A program made the position numbers and the translations under genes. Under the pieces are notes generated by a model that was not told where the DNA came from, did no database searches, and saw only the letters and a program-made list of their open reading frames with translations. Of a stretch of 64,000 nt of DNA, positions 21,331-34,389 are shown piece by piece. Numbering within the stretch: position 1 is the first letter of the stretch; every line of letters begins with the position of its first letter. Source of the DNA: Atherix ibis (taxonomy: Eukaryota; Arthropoda; Insecta; Diptera; Athericidae). The stretch spans positions 108,992,267-109,056,266 of the forward strand of contig OY282605.1 of the NCBI GenBank assembly GCA_958298945.1, given 5' to 3'.

Positions 21331-23276
21331 TTTTTTATAATTATTTTTTTTTTAATTTTTGTGCGATTATTTCCTAATTGTTCTTTGTAAATTATGCTAA
21401 AATATTTTGTAAAAATGTTCTGAAAAATCGGAAATAGTTTCTCATTACTAGTAAAGTTTTGATTTAATGAAAAAGTGATTAATTTTTAATGAAACTTTTT
21501 TTGATGAATGTGCGAATAAAAAATCAAACTACAATATATTATTTTGAAATATGAAAAAGAAAACAAGTATAAAAAAATTCACCACAAAAATTCCGTCAAT
21601 TGTTATTCACGCGACAACCATAATACGAAATACAATTCATAAAGAAGTTCTTAGCAACATTAGTTGAGTATCTTCAATAGTCGTAAATTTTTAAGAAAAC
21701 ATATTTTTAATATCTTAAAAAATCCTTTTTCACCATTTAAAATGATAAAATAAAATTTGTATTGCTTTAATTATGGCAACAGAATCCTGGACATTTTCAT
21801 ACAAATTTATTCATGCTTATTATTACATAATAATTTTTTTGTACAATATATTGAAAAAATTACCTAAATTGCTGATGTTTTTTTTTATTATTTTTGCCTT
21901 TTCTTTTAAAATTACCAAAAATATATTTTCTTCTCAGCAGATGGCTTCAAGGTTTTACAAATATTATCATGGCTTCTGACTTAAGTCGTAAAAGCTTTTT
22001 AGATAAATATGCAAATACAAAATTTCTCCTAATTTAATTGTGCAAATATTTATGGCAAAATAAATTTAATAGAATTTTTATATACAATATATATGTTATA
22101 TATATAAATTTTAAATTATCTTAAAAATTTGATTATATTTCGAAATTTTAAACACATTTAAAGTACTAAAAACCTTTTAAAGTACTAAAGTACTGATCCT
22201 AATAATTATTAAAAAAGAGAAGCTTTTATATCTGAAAATGTCCTTTAACTATTATTGAATAATTTAATATAAAATTTATCAGAGAAAATTCTTTACGGTT
22301 GGTAGAATTGGAATTGTTTGACCTTAAGTAGTTTGACATTTTATTGTCCTTTCACCACAGGCATTATTGTTTTTTTTCACATTTACATTTAGACGAAAGC
22401 TTTAACGAACTGTGAAAATTTTTATAATTTACTGATGATAATTCTGAATACAACAAACCGAATACTAGTTCTTTTAACACCTTGCCATGCCGTATAATAA
22501 CTCTCCATTCAGTATTCGAAGTAGAAATAAAAAATGAGCATAATTTTTCAAGAAAAATCCTTATAGGAGACAACAACAAAAACACAACTTAACAAACAAA
22601 TTATACTATATACTCTGTTACCCGCATTTTAGCAAAAAGTTCTTTTCTCGTTTCTATTGAACATTTTACGACCACATATAATGTTCGAAAAGAAAATTGC
22701 TGATGTGTAGAAGTGCGTTTATTTAGATGAATAAGGATTTAGTCAGCATCTCTAGTACTCATACTTGAATGTATTTATTTATTGTGCATGGAAATCGGAG
22801 TAGTGTGTTCACTTTTAATACACCATGCATGACGTCAATGAAGGACTCTTGAAAGTGAACCGTATAGGAATGGTTTTTTCAAGGTAATTTATGTAAAATA
22901 GTATGAATAGCAAACTACACGAATAAGTGCTTACCATTCGTTCTAAATTTATTGCTAACGAAAGTGTACACAATTGATTCCGGTGGTTATAGAAATACAC
23001 TTTTTTGACATTTTGTGTATATTTGGAGATATGGTCAGCTTTATTAAAAGTGTTATTTTTTGTCAGTTTTTTTTAGAAAAGCAATATTTGATTAGGAGAA
23101 AATAAGATTATTTTTAATGAAGTTGAGTCGCTAAATAATAAGTTAACATTCTGTACAATTGCGTTGTGAGGTTGTTGATTTTTTTTGCATTCAAACTAAC
23201 CGAAATTTAAAAGTATCGTACTGTTGGACAATTTTCATAATTCTTAAGCCACCTTAAAGAGAAATCACCTCACAAC
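21331..23276. other. AT-rich intergenic DNA, no gene seen
   Basis: No transposon or exon recognised. Short frames at 21773-21979 and 22364-22585 have no recognisable domain. Confidence 0.5.
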
Positions 23277-24350
23277 GAAAGCGAATTACAGCAAAACCAC
23301 TTTTCAGGAAAATCAATTTGTATTGAAATTATTTCGCAGTGAAATCGTGTGCAGCTAAATTACGTTGCAGTGAAATCGTGTTACAGCAAAATAACTTTGT
23401 AGTAAAATTGATTTGCAGCGTGATTGTTTTGCAGCGAAACCGGTTTGCAACAAAATTATGTGGCAGCGAAATCAAGTTGTATCACAACCGCATTGTCGAG
23501 AAATCGTATTGCAGCGAGATCTTGTTGCAGCAAAATTATTTTGCAGCGAATACGAGTTGTAGCGAAACCGCGTTGCAGCGAAATCACTTTATAGCGAAAT
23601 TGTTTTGAGGCGAAATCGTATGGAGCAAAATCGTGCGAAACTGCGTTTAAAAAAATTGCATTGCAACGAAATTACGTTGCAGTAAAATCATGTTGCAGTA
23701 TCACCGCGTTGCCGAAAAATCGTTTTGCATCGAGATCTTGTTGCAGCGAAATCACTTTGTTGCGAAATTGGCTTTCAGCAAAATCTCGTCGCGGCGAAAT
23801 TACGTTACAGCAATATGGTGCTGCAGCAAATTCGTGTTGCAGCAAAATCACTTTTAGCGAAATTGTTATTCAGCGAAATTTTGTTGCAGCGAAAATGTGC
23901 TGTAGCGAAACTGTCTTGCGGCGAAATCACTTTGTATGTTTTGTAGTGAAATCGAATGCAACGAAATCGTATTGCAGCAAAACTGTGTTGCCGCGAAACT
24001 GTGTTGTAAAAATATTTTGTTGCAGTGAAACTACATTGCAGACGATTCGCATTACAGCAAAACCGCATTGCCGCAAAACCGTGTTGCAGCGAAATTGCCC
24101 TGTAGCGAAATTGCGTTGCTGCAAAAGCGCGTTTAGGCAAAACCGCCAAAATTTTACTGCAGCAAAACAGTATTGCATTGATATCACGTCACAATATAAC
24201 CGCGTTACAGCGAAATAGCGTTGCACAGAAACTACATTGCATTAGAATTGCGTTGCTGCGAAACCGCCTAGCAGAAAAACTGTATTAGAACGTAATCGTA
24301 TTAAATCGACACCGCCATTGCGGCGAAAAAGTATTGTAGTAGGTATATCT
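23277..24350. repeat. 16-bp minisatellite (~65 units)
   Basis: Diverged copies of a 16-bp unit close to GCAGCGAAATCGCGTT fill about 1.07 kb, with clean runs near 23500-23620 and 24050-24130. Because 16 is not a multiple of 3, all frames cycle through the same unit, which happens to lack stops. This yields meaningless open frames on both strands (up to 185 codons, C/N/L/Q-rich). GC content is well above the surroundings. Confidence 0.95.
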
Positions 24351-26880
24351 GCACTTAGTTGATACGTAATAAAGTGTGTGTATAACATAGAATAGGATGT
24401 ACATGATAAGGTATCCTTCAGCAAATGATTTTTTTTTTTAAATTTGAATTTATTGTTTTGCCTAAAGTATTCCTGAAAAGTGTGTGTGTAGGAGGATAGG
24501 TATGAATGAAATAAGTTTCAATAGTTATACGCTAATATATTGTAGTTTATTAGTTGTTTTTATTTCGTTTTGGCAGATAACCTTAAATTTGTATATTTTA
24601 TTATTAATTTAGGAAAAAATACATTTCATTATTTGAATATATTTTAATCTAAATTGCTCGATTACAATAAAATCTATAAGATAATTCCAGTTTCTTTTTT
24701 TGTTTATGGTGCTTTATATTTAATCAAATCAAGTCTAATCTATTAAATTTTAATAGCTTTTTGATAAGTTATGATCGCATAAATAATAAAGTATGTGTTC
24801 CAAAAAATTATTTGAAAGTCGCTGTCACTGTAAAGATACTAAGTTATTATCATCAGCTAGCTACCTTCCCCCATCTTCCATTATTCAATATTTTTGGATC
24901 ATAGTAATCAAGATATAGTTTTTTAAACAAAAATTAAGTATTTGTAATAATAAAAAAATGTGTTTAGATATATACATTGATAGATGTCGTTACTTATACT
25001 TAATTTTTACTAAATTAAGTTTGAAAATGTTAAATTTAAGAAGGTGTGACAGATGACAGTTTGTTTGTCGGTTTTTGTCAACTGTAACTAATGTACAGGC
25101 AAATTAATTAATATTTTTTCAACAAATTTCTTATCATTAAATAAATTACGAGTAGTTGTGGTATTTGATGATTTGTTGTTGTCGCCCACAATTAATGATA
25201 GCTCATCTAATGGATACATTCAAATAAATTTTTATAAAAAGCATCGTCACTTATACAATACATTTTGTTTTATCATTTGCTTAATGCAAACAGCTTCTTT
25301 CAGGTGATTTATATAATTCAAGAATATACGAAATTTTTTTTTCCAACATGTTCATATTTTTATGATCTAACTATGAAAGTATTCATTTTTCTTATAAGAC
25401 TTTAATACACGTATCACATGGTCATTTTATTATTTGGTTCTAAAAATCTGTAATAGGATTTAAGCAAACTACAATAGATCCTAGACAATTTTATATATTT
25501 TGGTTAAAATAAATCGATTCAGTTTTCTATTTTTGTTTGCTAAATTTACTTCCTTTGAAATTAAAAAAAAGTTTAATTTCATAAAACATATTTACTTTCG
25601 ATATTAGAAAATAAATAAAAATATTGAATAAAATTTCTTTTAATAACAAAAATGGCTTCTTTCAAAATAGCGCCATTAATCAATGGCGTCAGAAATTGTA
25701 ATTAATAATGGCGGCATTTATTATGACAACCATCCCAGAAAGAAAATTTAAATAATTAATTTAAGCTAAGAAATAAAATGATAGTATTATTAATAAATTA
25801 TATTTTCTCTTGCAGATATACTCTGGTAAGTAGAGGCATAATTTAAATTTATGGAAAATTTCACTTTATTAAGTAAGTTTTTTGGAGTCTTATTCATAAA
25901 AATTAATTAACTCGATGGAAATTTACTATAAAGATGATTATGTTTATGTTGATTATATATGTAGGTAACTAAGTATTGTTACAGAGGCCAAATTATAGCG
26001 TCACGATTATGAGGCCATTTGGTTTCCTCATTTATCGTGTCGTAAAGCGATACTATTTATCAAAGAGTAAGTGGGATGGTAGTAATATTTTAAAATACGT
26101 TAGTATTTAAAAAGATAAAAGGAAACTTGGATAAGGTATTAAGGAATCTACAAGATTCTACACAATAAACGGAATATCACTCGAAAGAAATTTCGAATTT
26201 GGTTGAGCTATGTGGCACAGAATTTGCAGACGGGATGGTTGCGGTTGCCAAAAAAAGAAATTTTTTTAACTAAATTTAAATATTTATCATACTCCAAAGT
26301 GTATGTTCTTATCATAAAGTCAAAGTGCATCATGTGCACTGTGTTACCATAATATATGGAAATTGTTTATGTTCAAGGCAGAATCTATATTGAACGAAAC
26401 AATCTTATAAGAAAATGTAAAATAATCCATCATCCAGACTATTCGATTACAGACACTTCTTATTGAAGATAGAAATAGAAAAAAATCATTTTTGAAATAG
26501 AATTCTTTACGACAAATAATACCTGCAATTACGAGTACTTGTATAAGTGAACGTTGCAAGCTGGCGTACATGAGAAAATCTCTGAAAGTCTATTAATTGC
26601 ACAATAAATTGACATAAAGAAAGTTTTAGTGGAATAGGAAAACTTAAAAAATCAATACTGCAGTTGAGAGAGCGAAAAAAAACCAAAAAAAAAACCAAAA
26701 CATATGGGCAAGAAGAGAAAACTATTCAGGTTTGGAGACCTAACAAAGTAAGGTGTGTAAATCGCTTAAGAAAATTTGCTGAGTTCTTAAGTTGATTGCA
26801 CGAGGCTTTTCCAGGTGAATAGGCATTGTCAGTTATTATGTGCATTTGTCTTTAAGTAGATTGTCCAGATCAGTTTCGTA
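24351..26880. other. AT-rich intergenic DNA, no gene seen
   Basis: No coding or transposon signal. Around 25995-26035 a ~35-bp phrase (GATTATGAGGCCATTTGG) resembles sequence beside the DD41D relic at 3815-3840, suggesting a short dispersed repeat. Confidence 0.5.
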
Positions 26881-27200
26881 TTAAATTTTCGAATGGAGCT
26901 GCCGATCTAACAATTGATTAATGAAAGCACAATTGAACGAACCAGGCGTCGATTACCTGGTCTACTGTGCTGCCAGAGAAGACGTACAGAAAGTTGCCCG
27001 TGCATAACAAAGTAGGTGGTAGCACTTCTTAGCGGGGTGGGCTAGTCCTATCATGCAGCTACGCTTATAAGAATTGTTACAACCTATTCAGACCTGTTAT
27101 TGTTAGACAAATGTTCGAATTAACCGATTCTGCGACTTGTATTAACAGCAATCCATACTGTACGGGCACTCATATCCGATGCTCTACTGACACACATTAT
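26880..27200. other. GC-elevated patch of unknown origin
   Basis: About 300 bp with clearly higher GC than its surroundings (26930-27190), without a long frame on either strand. It may be a decayed transposon or exon remnant; I do not recognise it. Confidence 0.35.
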
Positions 27201-27760
27201 CTAAAAACAATTTTTTTTTGTTGTTAGGAATCAATATTTTTTTGTCTAAAAAATATCGACAGGAAATCAATAAATTATACTAGAGACAGAAATAATATTG
27301 AACGAAATCTGCTTGTAGGCTTTTTATATCGACCGCCATTAATGAAGTTTCTGGTGGGAGTAATTGGATTGAATTCTGGACATTTTTGATATTTTTCGCA
27401 TCAATGAACTTGTTTCAGGATTGTTTATTTGATTTTGTTAATATTCGTACAGACATTGTCTGATTGGAAGTCAATTTCATAAGTTTTTCTCATATTTTTC
27501 AGATAGAAAATAATGTAATTTAATTAAATATTTTTTATTATTATTATTATTTTTTCTGAAAATGAAGTGAAATTGCGGATATTAGGAATTTTTTTATGTA
27601 AACGAGAACACTTAAAGGTTGTTAAGAAGGATCTTAACTGATATTTGATCTAAAATTAATTATACCTGAAATTTGAGAAAATAAAAACAACTTAAAATTT
27701 TAGAGTTAATATTTTTTTCTTTAATTTTTGGATCTTTTTAAGAATGTTGAGTTTCTAAGA
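27201..27760. other. AT-rich spacer, no gene seen
   Basis: Contains short TTA/TTATTA runs near 27535-27550; nothing else recognised. Confidence 0.45.
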
Positions 27761-27769
27761 ATCGAGTTG

Positions 27770-28700
27770 GATATTAACTGTCTAGGAGAAAAAGTCGAGT
27801 GATTATTTGGATTGGTATTACCGTAGTCGAGCAACTGTTAAGTGACAAATTCTCAGCTGAGTATTGTTGACAAATTAGTATTATGCTAATTATAATAAAT
27901 TTATTCTTTTTCTCAGTTTAAACACATTGTCAAAAAAGCTCAACAGAGTTTTTGTGGGTTTTAATATTAATATTCGCCCAGAAAATGCAGTTCTATTTAA
28001 TCTAGTACTTCAAAAAAATGATTGAAGATTTAAAATGTTAGAAAAATAAGTTTTTGCATTTTATAAAAATATAAAGTTTTCAAGGAATTGAATAATATCC
28101 AACTGTCTAGCAGAAAATTCGAGTGATTTTTTGTATTGGTATTATCGTAGTCGAGCATTCGTAAAGCGACTGCATTTGAGCAAAATTCTCAGCTTAGTAT
28201 TTTTGACAAATTGGTATTATACTAATCTACCATATAATAAATTTATTATTTTTATTAGTGTCAATACATTATCAAACAAGCTCAACAAAGTTTTTGTGGG
28301 TTTTAATAATAATATTCGCCCAGAAAATGCTGTTCTGTTTAATCTAGAACACAAAAAAATGCTTGAATATTTGAAATGTTAGAAAATATATTCTGCTTTA
28401 TCTGTCTAGCAGAAAATTTGAGCAATTTCTTGTGTTGGTATTATCGTAGTCGTATGACTGTATTTGCAAAATGCCATATTAGAATTTTTAAACAAAGCTC
28501 AGCTGAGAATTTTGATTTTTCCTTACCATTAGATTAGCCAATAATAAAATCGTAAACAATAAATACAAAAAATCTATTTTTTGTTGTTAATTTTTTGAAT
28601 TTTATTAAGATAATTAAGTAGCTAAGAACTAGAATGAAGTTGAGTGACTTTTTGAATAGGTACTTTTTGTGACTAAATTTTAGTACTGTCATTTTAGAAA
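27770..28700. repeat. ~315-bp tandem repeat, about three units
   Basis: Each unit has TCTAG(C/G)AGAAAA followed by GAGTGATT, then TATTGGTATTA-CGTAGTCGAGCA, CAGCT-AGTATT, TTTTTGTGGGTTTTAAT and TATTCGCCCAGAAAATGC. Units begin at about 27781, 28105 and 28405 (spacing 324 and 300). A shorter, decayed copy follows near 28640-28800. The 83-codon frame at 28131-28382 lies within one unit and shows no domain. Confidence 0.85.
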
Positions 28701-28819
28701 TTTATACTATTTATCAGTTTGTCACATTCAAATAAAAGCTAACTTGAGTATTGGTATTATGGTAATCGACTTAAGTGACTAATTTTTAGCGAATGTTTAT
28801 TGAAAATTTTTGCCTATTT

Positions 28820-31125
28820 ATAAGTTTTAACACATCTTTTATCGATCAATTTTAACAATTATTTTTAATAAAATATTTACCAAGAATATAATGTCTTTTT
28901 CGACAAAAAAATCACTGTAAATATTTCTTATTCTTTTATTGAATGAAAATTTTTTAACTACTTAATTTGGATAATATGTAGTCATTTTTGACTTTTGGTT
29001 TATTTTTACTAAACAATAATTATAAATATGAATAAAATAATGAGTTAAGAAAATCGCATTAAAAGTAAGTTCTTCTCCATTCATAATACGACCAAATTTC
29101 GGGCGATTTAATTGAGAACGATAAATTTTTAACCAGTATTGACACACAGCAGAAAATTTATTTAAAATTTATGTGAAATAAAAAAATTGATGAATTATAC
29201 AATATAAAAAAACGAAAAACAAACCTTCAAATGAGTACTGAGATACTATAACCCATTTGGACTTATGAAATAGAATTTTAAAATTTTTAGTCTCGCTGAT
29301 CTATTTTTTTTTTGTTGGTAAAATTGTTATTTTAATAATAATAATATTTTTGAAATATATATAGAAAAAAGAACCACTCTAGTCTATTTTAAAGTATTGC
29401 CAACATTCAATGATGATACCGTTAAGTTTCCGAAATATTTTCATAAATTTTAATTCTTTAACTTATAGAAATTATGCTCATTATAATTATGTATAATTTT
29501 AAATATTATATAAATTATTAAAAAATGTTCAGACTTTTTACAAAATAAAACGTTTTCTCCACAATTGAAATAATTTAAATCATTTGAAAAAAAACCAATC
29601 TTTCTTGAAAAAGTTTCAGAACTTTTCTTATATACTAAAAACTAACCGGTTGTTAATTATATATTATTTTGATTTCAAATTTTAATCCTTCATTTAATGA
29701 TTTACAACAAAAACCCTTTCAAAAACTCAATGTTTTTAGAATGAAACTATGCCTTTCAAGAAAAGTTCAAGTTATAAGGGTACTTTTTATTTATGTATTT
29801 GTAGATTTAATTTCCTTTTTCAAATATTTTTTCTTCGTATATTAAAATTATTATTGAAAACTTTATAAAGTTTCCATTAAGATTATTCCCTAAAATACTA
29901 AATGTATGTAAATACGAGCGACTGTTCATGAAGAGCAAATTTCTGTTCTATACTATGTGCATAGGACTAAGCAAACCACCCTAAGGAATACCACCTCGGA
30001 AAAATATTATTTATGTACACAGCGTTTTATTTTAAATATTAAGACCAAAAAGAATAGTTTCTTTTTAACTTATCCAAACTAAAAGAATATTTTAATAAAA
30101 TTATTGTTAAAAAATTAATTATGTTAAAAGTTTTATCGAAATATTCTCTTATAGCTAAAATTTGATTTAATCAAAATGGCATCTTGAAACGATAAGTATT
30201 TTGATTAAAATGTAAAATATTTTTTTAAAAGTATATTTTTAAGTTGTTTTGCTAATTATTTGTAATCTTATTTTTCTTTTGGCAAATACAATTTTTTTGT
30301 TTTTGCGATTTTTTTTATAAAAATTATTTTTTTTTAAAATTTTTTAATACAAAAAGTTTTTTGTACATAAAATTAGATTGGTTTAAAATTGCTCTAAAAT
30401 TATTCATAATTTTTAATAAATAAAATACTTTTATTCGTTTCTGTTAACTTCATAACAGATGAGCTAAAAGTACAAGTTTTTATACGAACAACTCTAAACG
30501 ACCATCGTTCGTGGAAACTTTTCCGGCACAAAATAGAACTTTTTGTAATATTTTTCTTAACTTTTCAATTTACTGTAATATCATTTGAGAGAGTATAAAA
30601 ATGTCTCCACTTTCATTTATTCTTTTAAATAGAACACTTTATCAATTTTGAAAGTAAATTTTATAAAAAAATTCAAATTGAAGATCGTAAAACGGAAAAG
30701 TCTTCGTTTACTGTCGATTTTTTTTAAATAATGTTTTATGCAAAAATGAACTTTTCCTTTTTAAGGAAAAATGCTTTTCATTTGAGTTTTACAGACTTTC
30801 CAAATTCCTTATTTAAACAGCTAGGAAGATTGAGAAAGTTTTCTATTTACTTATCGTATTTTCATTTCGATTATTGTAAATCCCCTTAAAGAAGTCGGAT
30901 TTCCTATTCTAAAAGATTAGCAACAAATTACTTTTACTCTTCTTATAAATATTATGCTTACTTCTATTCTGAAAATTGTCTGAAAATTAAAAACATATTC
31001 TAAGAAGAGGGATTTCTCGTTTTATTAAAGACTTTCAATTATAAAATAATTCAAAATAAAATTAAAAAACTTATATAATTTGCCAGAATTTATTAAGCTT
31101 TCTTGATTACGTGTTCAAGTACTCG
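28820..31125. other. AT-rich DNA with a tiny Jockey relic
   Basis: No genes seen. At about 29235-29280 the frame Q-STEIL-PIWTYEIEF matches the conserved LKPIWTYGIEL stretch near the end of Jockey-type ORF2, only about 45 bp long. Otherwise homopolymer-rich sequence. Confidence 0.5.
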
Positions 31126-32200
31126 TCTTCATGGCTTGTAATACCAACCGAATAATCCTATTTAAAAAGAAAATATTTTTTGTTCCGATTACTTTGGTTA
31201 GTCTTGTCCAGATTTCAATTATTCAATATGTTTTAAATTTAATTTATTTTAATATATGCGGCCTCACCAATCTGATTAGTCATTTTAATATTTTCACTGC
31301 TACATATTTACTTGGTCGCATATGATTACAATTCAGTTGGTATTGTTCAACACCATGTATCCCATCCGCCCATATTCATATTGGTGCAATAGTGGACTAG
31401 TCGTGTTCACTTAAATCCACATCTATGGCCACCATGTGCATAAACTTTAGAATAGCAGTCAAGTTCAACTAAGCCCATATTGTCACATAAATTTTGTTAT
31501 AAATTAGGTAAAATGTTGTATCTTTAAAATGTGCTCCAGTTTACACCTGTGTTCATTGATACTTGATTGAATCGAATTCAGTGATTTAAAATTTTTGCCA
31601 CGTCCACAAGATACTTCGGTTACTGTTTAGTATTTTTGTTCCATGTTAATTTGATTCGAAGATAAATTGGAGCACGCACGTATTTTCATATTTGGAATTA
31701 TAAGTTTGAAAATTTTCATATTATTTCCAAAAATTGTTAGAGTGAGAAAAACACTAATGTTCCTTGACAATTTAGGTAGCTGTATTTGAGCCCAAGACCA
31801 TTGACTACAAAAGGGATTTTGTCCAGTTTTAATCCTAGAAAATCTTATATTTTTTTATTTCATTAACTATTGAATTTTGAAAATGACCTTAAAATATATA
31901 CCAGAATCCATTCATTCAAGGCCTAAAACCAATATGGACTTATGAACTAGAATTATTTTATATCGTCCTTCAAATTAATGTTGTCCTTATTCTTGTACAC
32001 GACTATATTCAACAATATACATATATATTAATATACGATATATATCGTCTCGTAACATTATAATCTGTATGGGTCCTGGTATATAAAACTCCTTTTAATA
32101 ATATCATTTTGTAGAGAATGGAGCCTCTAGAATCAAATATTTTATTTCTAAGTCATGTATTTAATAAATTTGAATATTTAGCGAATTAGAAAGTAGAGTT
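31126..32200. other. AT-rich DNA with a second tiny Jockey relic
   Basis: At about 31917-31950, GLKPIWTYELEL in one frame again matches the C-terminal Jockey ORF2 block. Near 31770-31800 GAGCCCAAGACCATTG resembles the short repeat at 32540 and 38255. No host gene seen. Confidence 0.5.
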
Positions 32201-32202
32201 AG

Positions 32203-32529
32203 TTGAAAATATTGGATCCTTTTTTTATGTTATGTGAATATCTAGTATCGTTTTATTTCTTTTTCATATGCAAAGCAGGAAAGAACATAAATGTCTATAA
32301 GTATAATGGCAGATTTATGGTTGAGAAGTATCAAAACGATGTTACCTCATCCCCATATCAAGGTCGCAGTACATTTTACTTACCGCTCTATGTCTTAGCA
32401 GTATTTAGGCGATACCATATAATCGAAACTAAATGGTATGAGATACCATTTGACCTATTATTTTTTATTTTTCTAAAATTATATCTATTAACAACTCAAG
32501 GCATTTGTCGAAAACTAAAGGGCATCTAG
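32203..32529 (+). CDS. Unrecognised 108-codon open frame, doubtful
   Basis: Codes 108 residues, rich in F, L, Y and K, with a hydrophobic stretch near residues 6-24 and another near 84-96. I recognise no domain. Codon use simply follows the local AT-rich composition and there is no visible promoter, splice context or conserved neighbour. Chance is a fair explanation; it is listed only because it is one of the longer frames not explained by a repeat. Confidence 0.12.
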   Translation: MKILDPFFMLCEYLVSFYFFFICKAGKNINVYKYNGRFMVEKYQNDVTSSPYQGRSTFYLPLYVLAVFRRYHIIETKWYEIPFDLLFFIFLKLYLLTTQGICRKLKGI

Positions 32530-32605
32530 ACTAGACCTCCAACTGGATTTGTACTCAAGACCACTGCGCACTTGATGCAAATATTTCTGTTTTGCTAAAT
32601 TAGAG
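32505..32605. repeat. Short dispersed repeat (possible SINE remnant), copy 1
   Basis: ACTAAAGGG..CT, then GGATTTGTACTCAAGACCACTGCGC, then GATGCAAATATTTC. It aligns with 38215-38320. The GGATTTGAACTC-type phrase resembles a reversed tRNA B-box region (GGATTCGAACC), hinting at a tRNA-derived SINE on the minus strand. The A box is not evident. Confidence 0.35.
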
Positions 32606-33265
32606 CACCATTTAACATCTATCTTTTGGGTCGTGAGAATATTAAAAATGCTTTTTTTGACCTTAAACTTATATCTAAGAACTGGGGCCATCTTCTCGTT
32701 TTAAAATAAACTAAAAGGGATCCCGTAAAAATAACATTACACTGTAAAGTAAAATAATTTTTTTTTAAATAAAATATTTAAAATTATCAACATAAAAATC
32801 AATTAACTCCTGAGAAAATAGTTTTACTACAATATAAGTACTATCTTTATTAAATTTATTCATTGGCAAGAACACCTTGGCGAATATAAAATTAATTAAA
32901 TAAAATTAGTGCGCCCTTTAAGTGGCGTGTATTATCAAAAGGATTCTATACTTTTGTGTCCAAATGTCAAATTTATTAATATCCGACCAATAAATAATGG
33001 ACCCTTTGGTATTTATGATTATAGCATGATACTCGTATAATGTACTCGTGCTCTCAAACTACTAATTTATATGGTATTTAATACATTGATTATTGTTGTT
33101 TTTTTTTTTTACATCGGGAGGAAATGAAGAAGAGTGAGGAATATTAAGAAATTTAAAAATTAATAAATTTGTACATATATTCTCGTTAATAAATATAAGA
33201 AAGCTATGGATTCCATTTCTATGCAATTTCTTTAAAAAATAAATTTTGTCGAAAACTTTATTTTT
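32606..33265. other. AT-rich spacer, no gene seen
   Basis: Nothing recognised apart from a T run near 33100. Confidence 0.45.
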
Positions 33266-33269
33266 TTAG

Positions 33270-33750
33270 AGGGCGTTTCAAAAAGTTGTCGGCTTGACAA
33301 TAAAAATCAGTGGTTGTAATTTTTAAACTATTTTTATTTATTAACGTATTCTCTGCTTAAATCGAAATATTTATTTAAACGATGTTCTAAGGACAATACC
33401 ATCTATCTGTGGGCGCTTCCTTGTAGTCCTTCAATATACTCTTTTACAGTCGTTATAGCCTCGGGATCTATTGAGAATCGTTTTCCAGGGATAGTCTCTT
33501 TTAGTTTTTGGAACAGCCGGATGTCAAAGGGACTTCTTTAGTCTGGCGAAAATGGTGATTGTTCCAGTATTTCATAATTAAAATCTGTCAATTTCGAACT
33601 CCATCTTCCCCCTCTCTCTTCGTTGACATTAGATGTAGAACCTCTTTGACGTTTTCGGGAGTTGTTATCGTTTTTCAACGTCCCTTCAAGTAGTTTTATG
33701 GTTAAAAATATAGGAGGAGGTTTTGCCAAATTTTTACAAATAATCATTCA
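33270..33750 (-). pseudogene. Mariner transposase 3' fragment (second mariner family)
   Basis: The minus strand reads LEQSPFSPD (about 33540-33575), then a frameshifted FDIRLFQKLKETIPGKRFSIDPEAITTVKEYI (about 33425-33520), LEHRLNKYFDLSREYVNK and a stop (about 33345-33400). This is the usual order after the third catalytic Asp of mariners (SPDL-PCDFHLFPKLK). The end at about 33270 (GAGGGCGTTTCAAAAAGTTG) has the form of a mariner terminal repeat and resembles the end at about 46013. Everything upstream of about 33750 is missing or unrecognisable. Confidence 0.75.
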
Positions 33751-34385
33751 TGTAAAACCATTGTTAACGGTGCACTATTCATAATTCTCTTAATTAAAAA
33801 AAAATCACAAAACAAATTAACTGAATAATTTTGTAAATTGGCATATGATTATAAAGCAGATATGCAACTTTACAATAAAAAACTCATAGATAGCAGAGCC
33901 AATTATAGCTGAAGCCGAGAAATTTTTGAACTACTCTCGTATTTTTTATCAATGTCACTCAAAAAATATCAATTTAAAATATCCTATAATTTCGAAAATT
34001 TAGAAAAAATTAAATTTTTTTTTCGAAATTCCTAATATAATCCTTCGTTGTCTTTTTTTGTGTAATTATTATGAAATTCGTTATATTTTTATAAAATCAT
34101 GTCATTTATGATGCAGTTTTTACAGTGTTTATTTTTGGCAGGTAGTCTGCCATTTTTAGAATATCTTACGAAAGATAGTTATTTTTAGGAATAGTGGTAA
34201 TTTTTACTGATAGCAGAATTTTTTTATGGGCAAGCATTTTCAGTTTATTTATGCAAATCACAGCTCAGTTATGGATATCAGTCAATGCTAGGGTTGACGG
34301 TTTTGTGAGTATGTGTATCAGACTTTTTTAAATGGCTATCAGAAGACTTCTTGCCGGACTCGACCATTTTTGAGGCGTTAAATCG
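33751..34385. other. AT-rich spacer, no gene seen
   Basis: Nothing recognised. Confidence 0.45.
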
Positions 34386-34389
34386 AGAC

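Noticed and set aside
23339..24226. Frames of 185, 114 and 99 codons
   Set aside because: They arise from the 16-bp repeat unit lacking stops; sequences repeat every 16 codons and exist on both strands.
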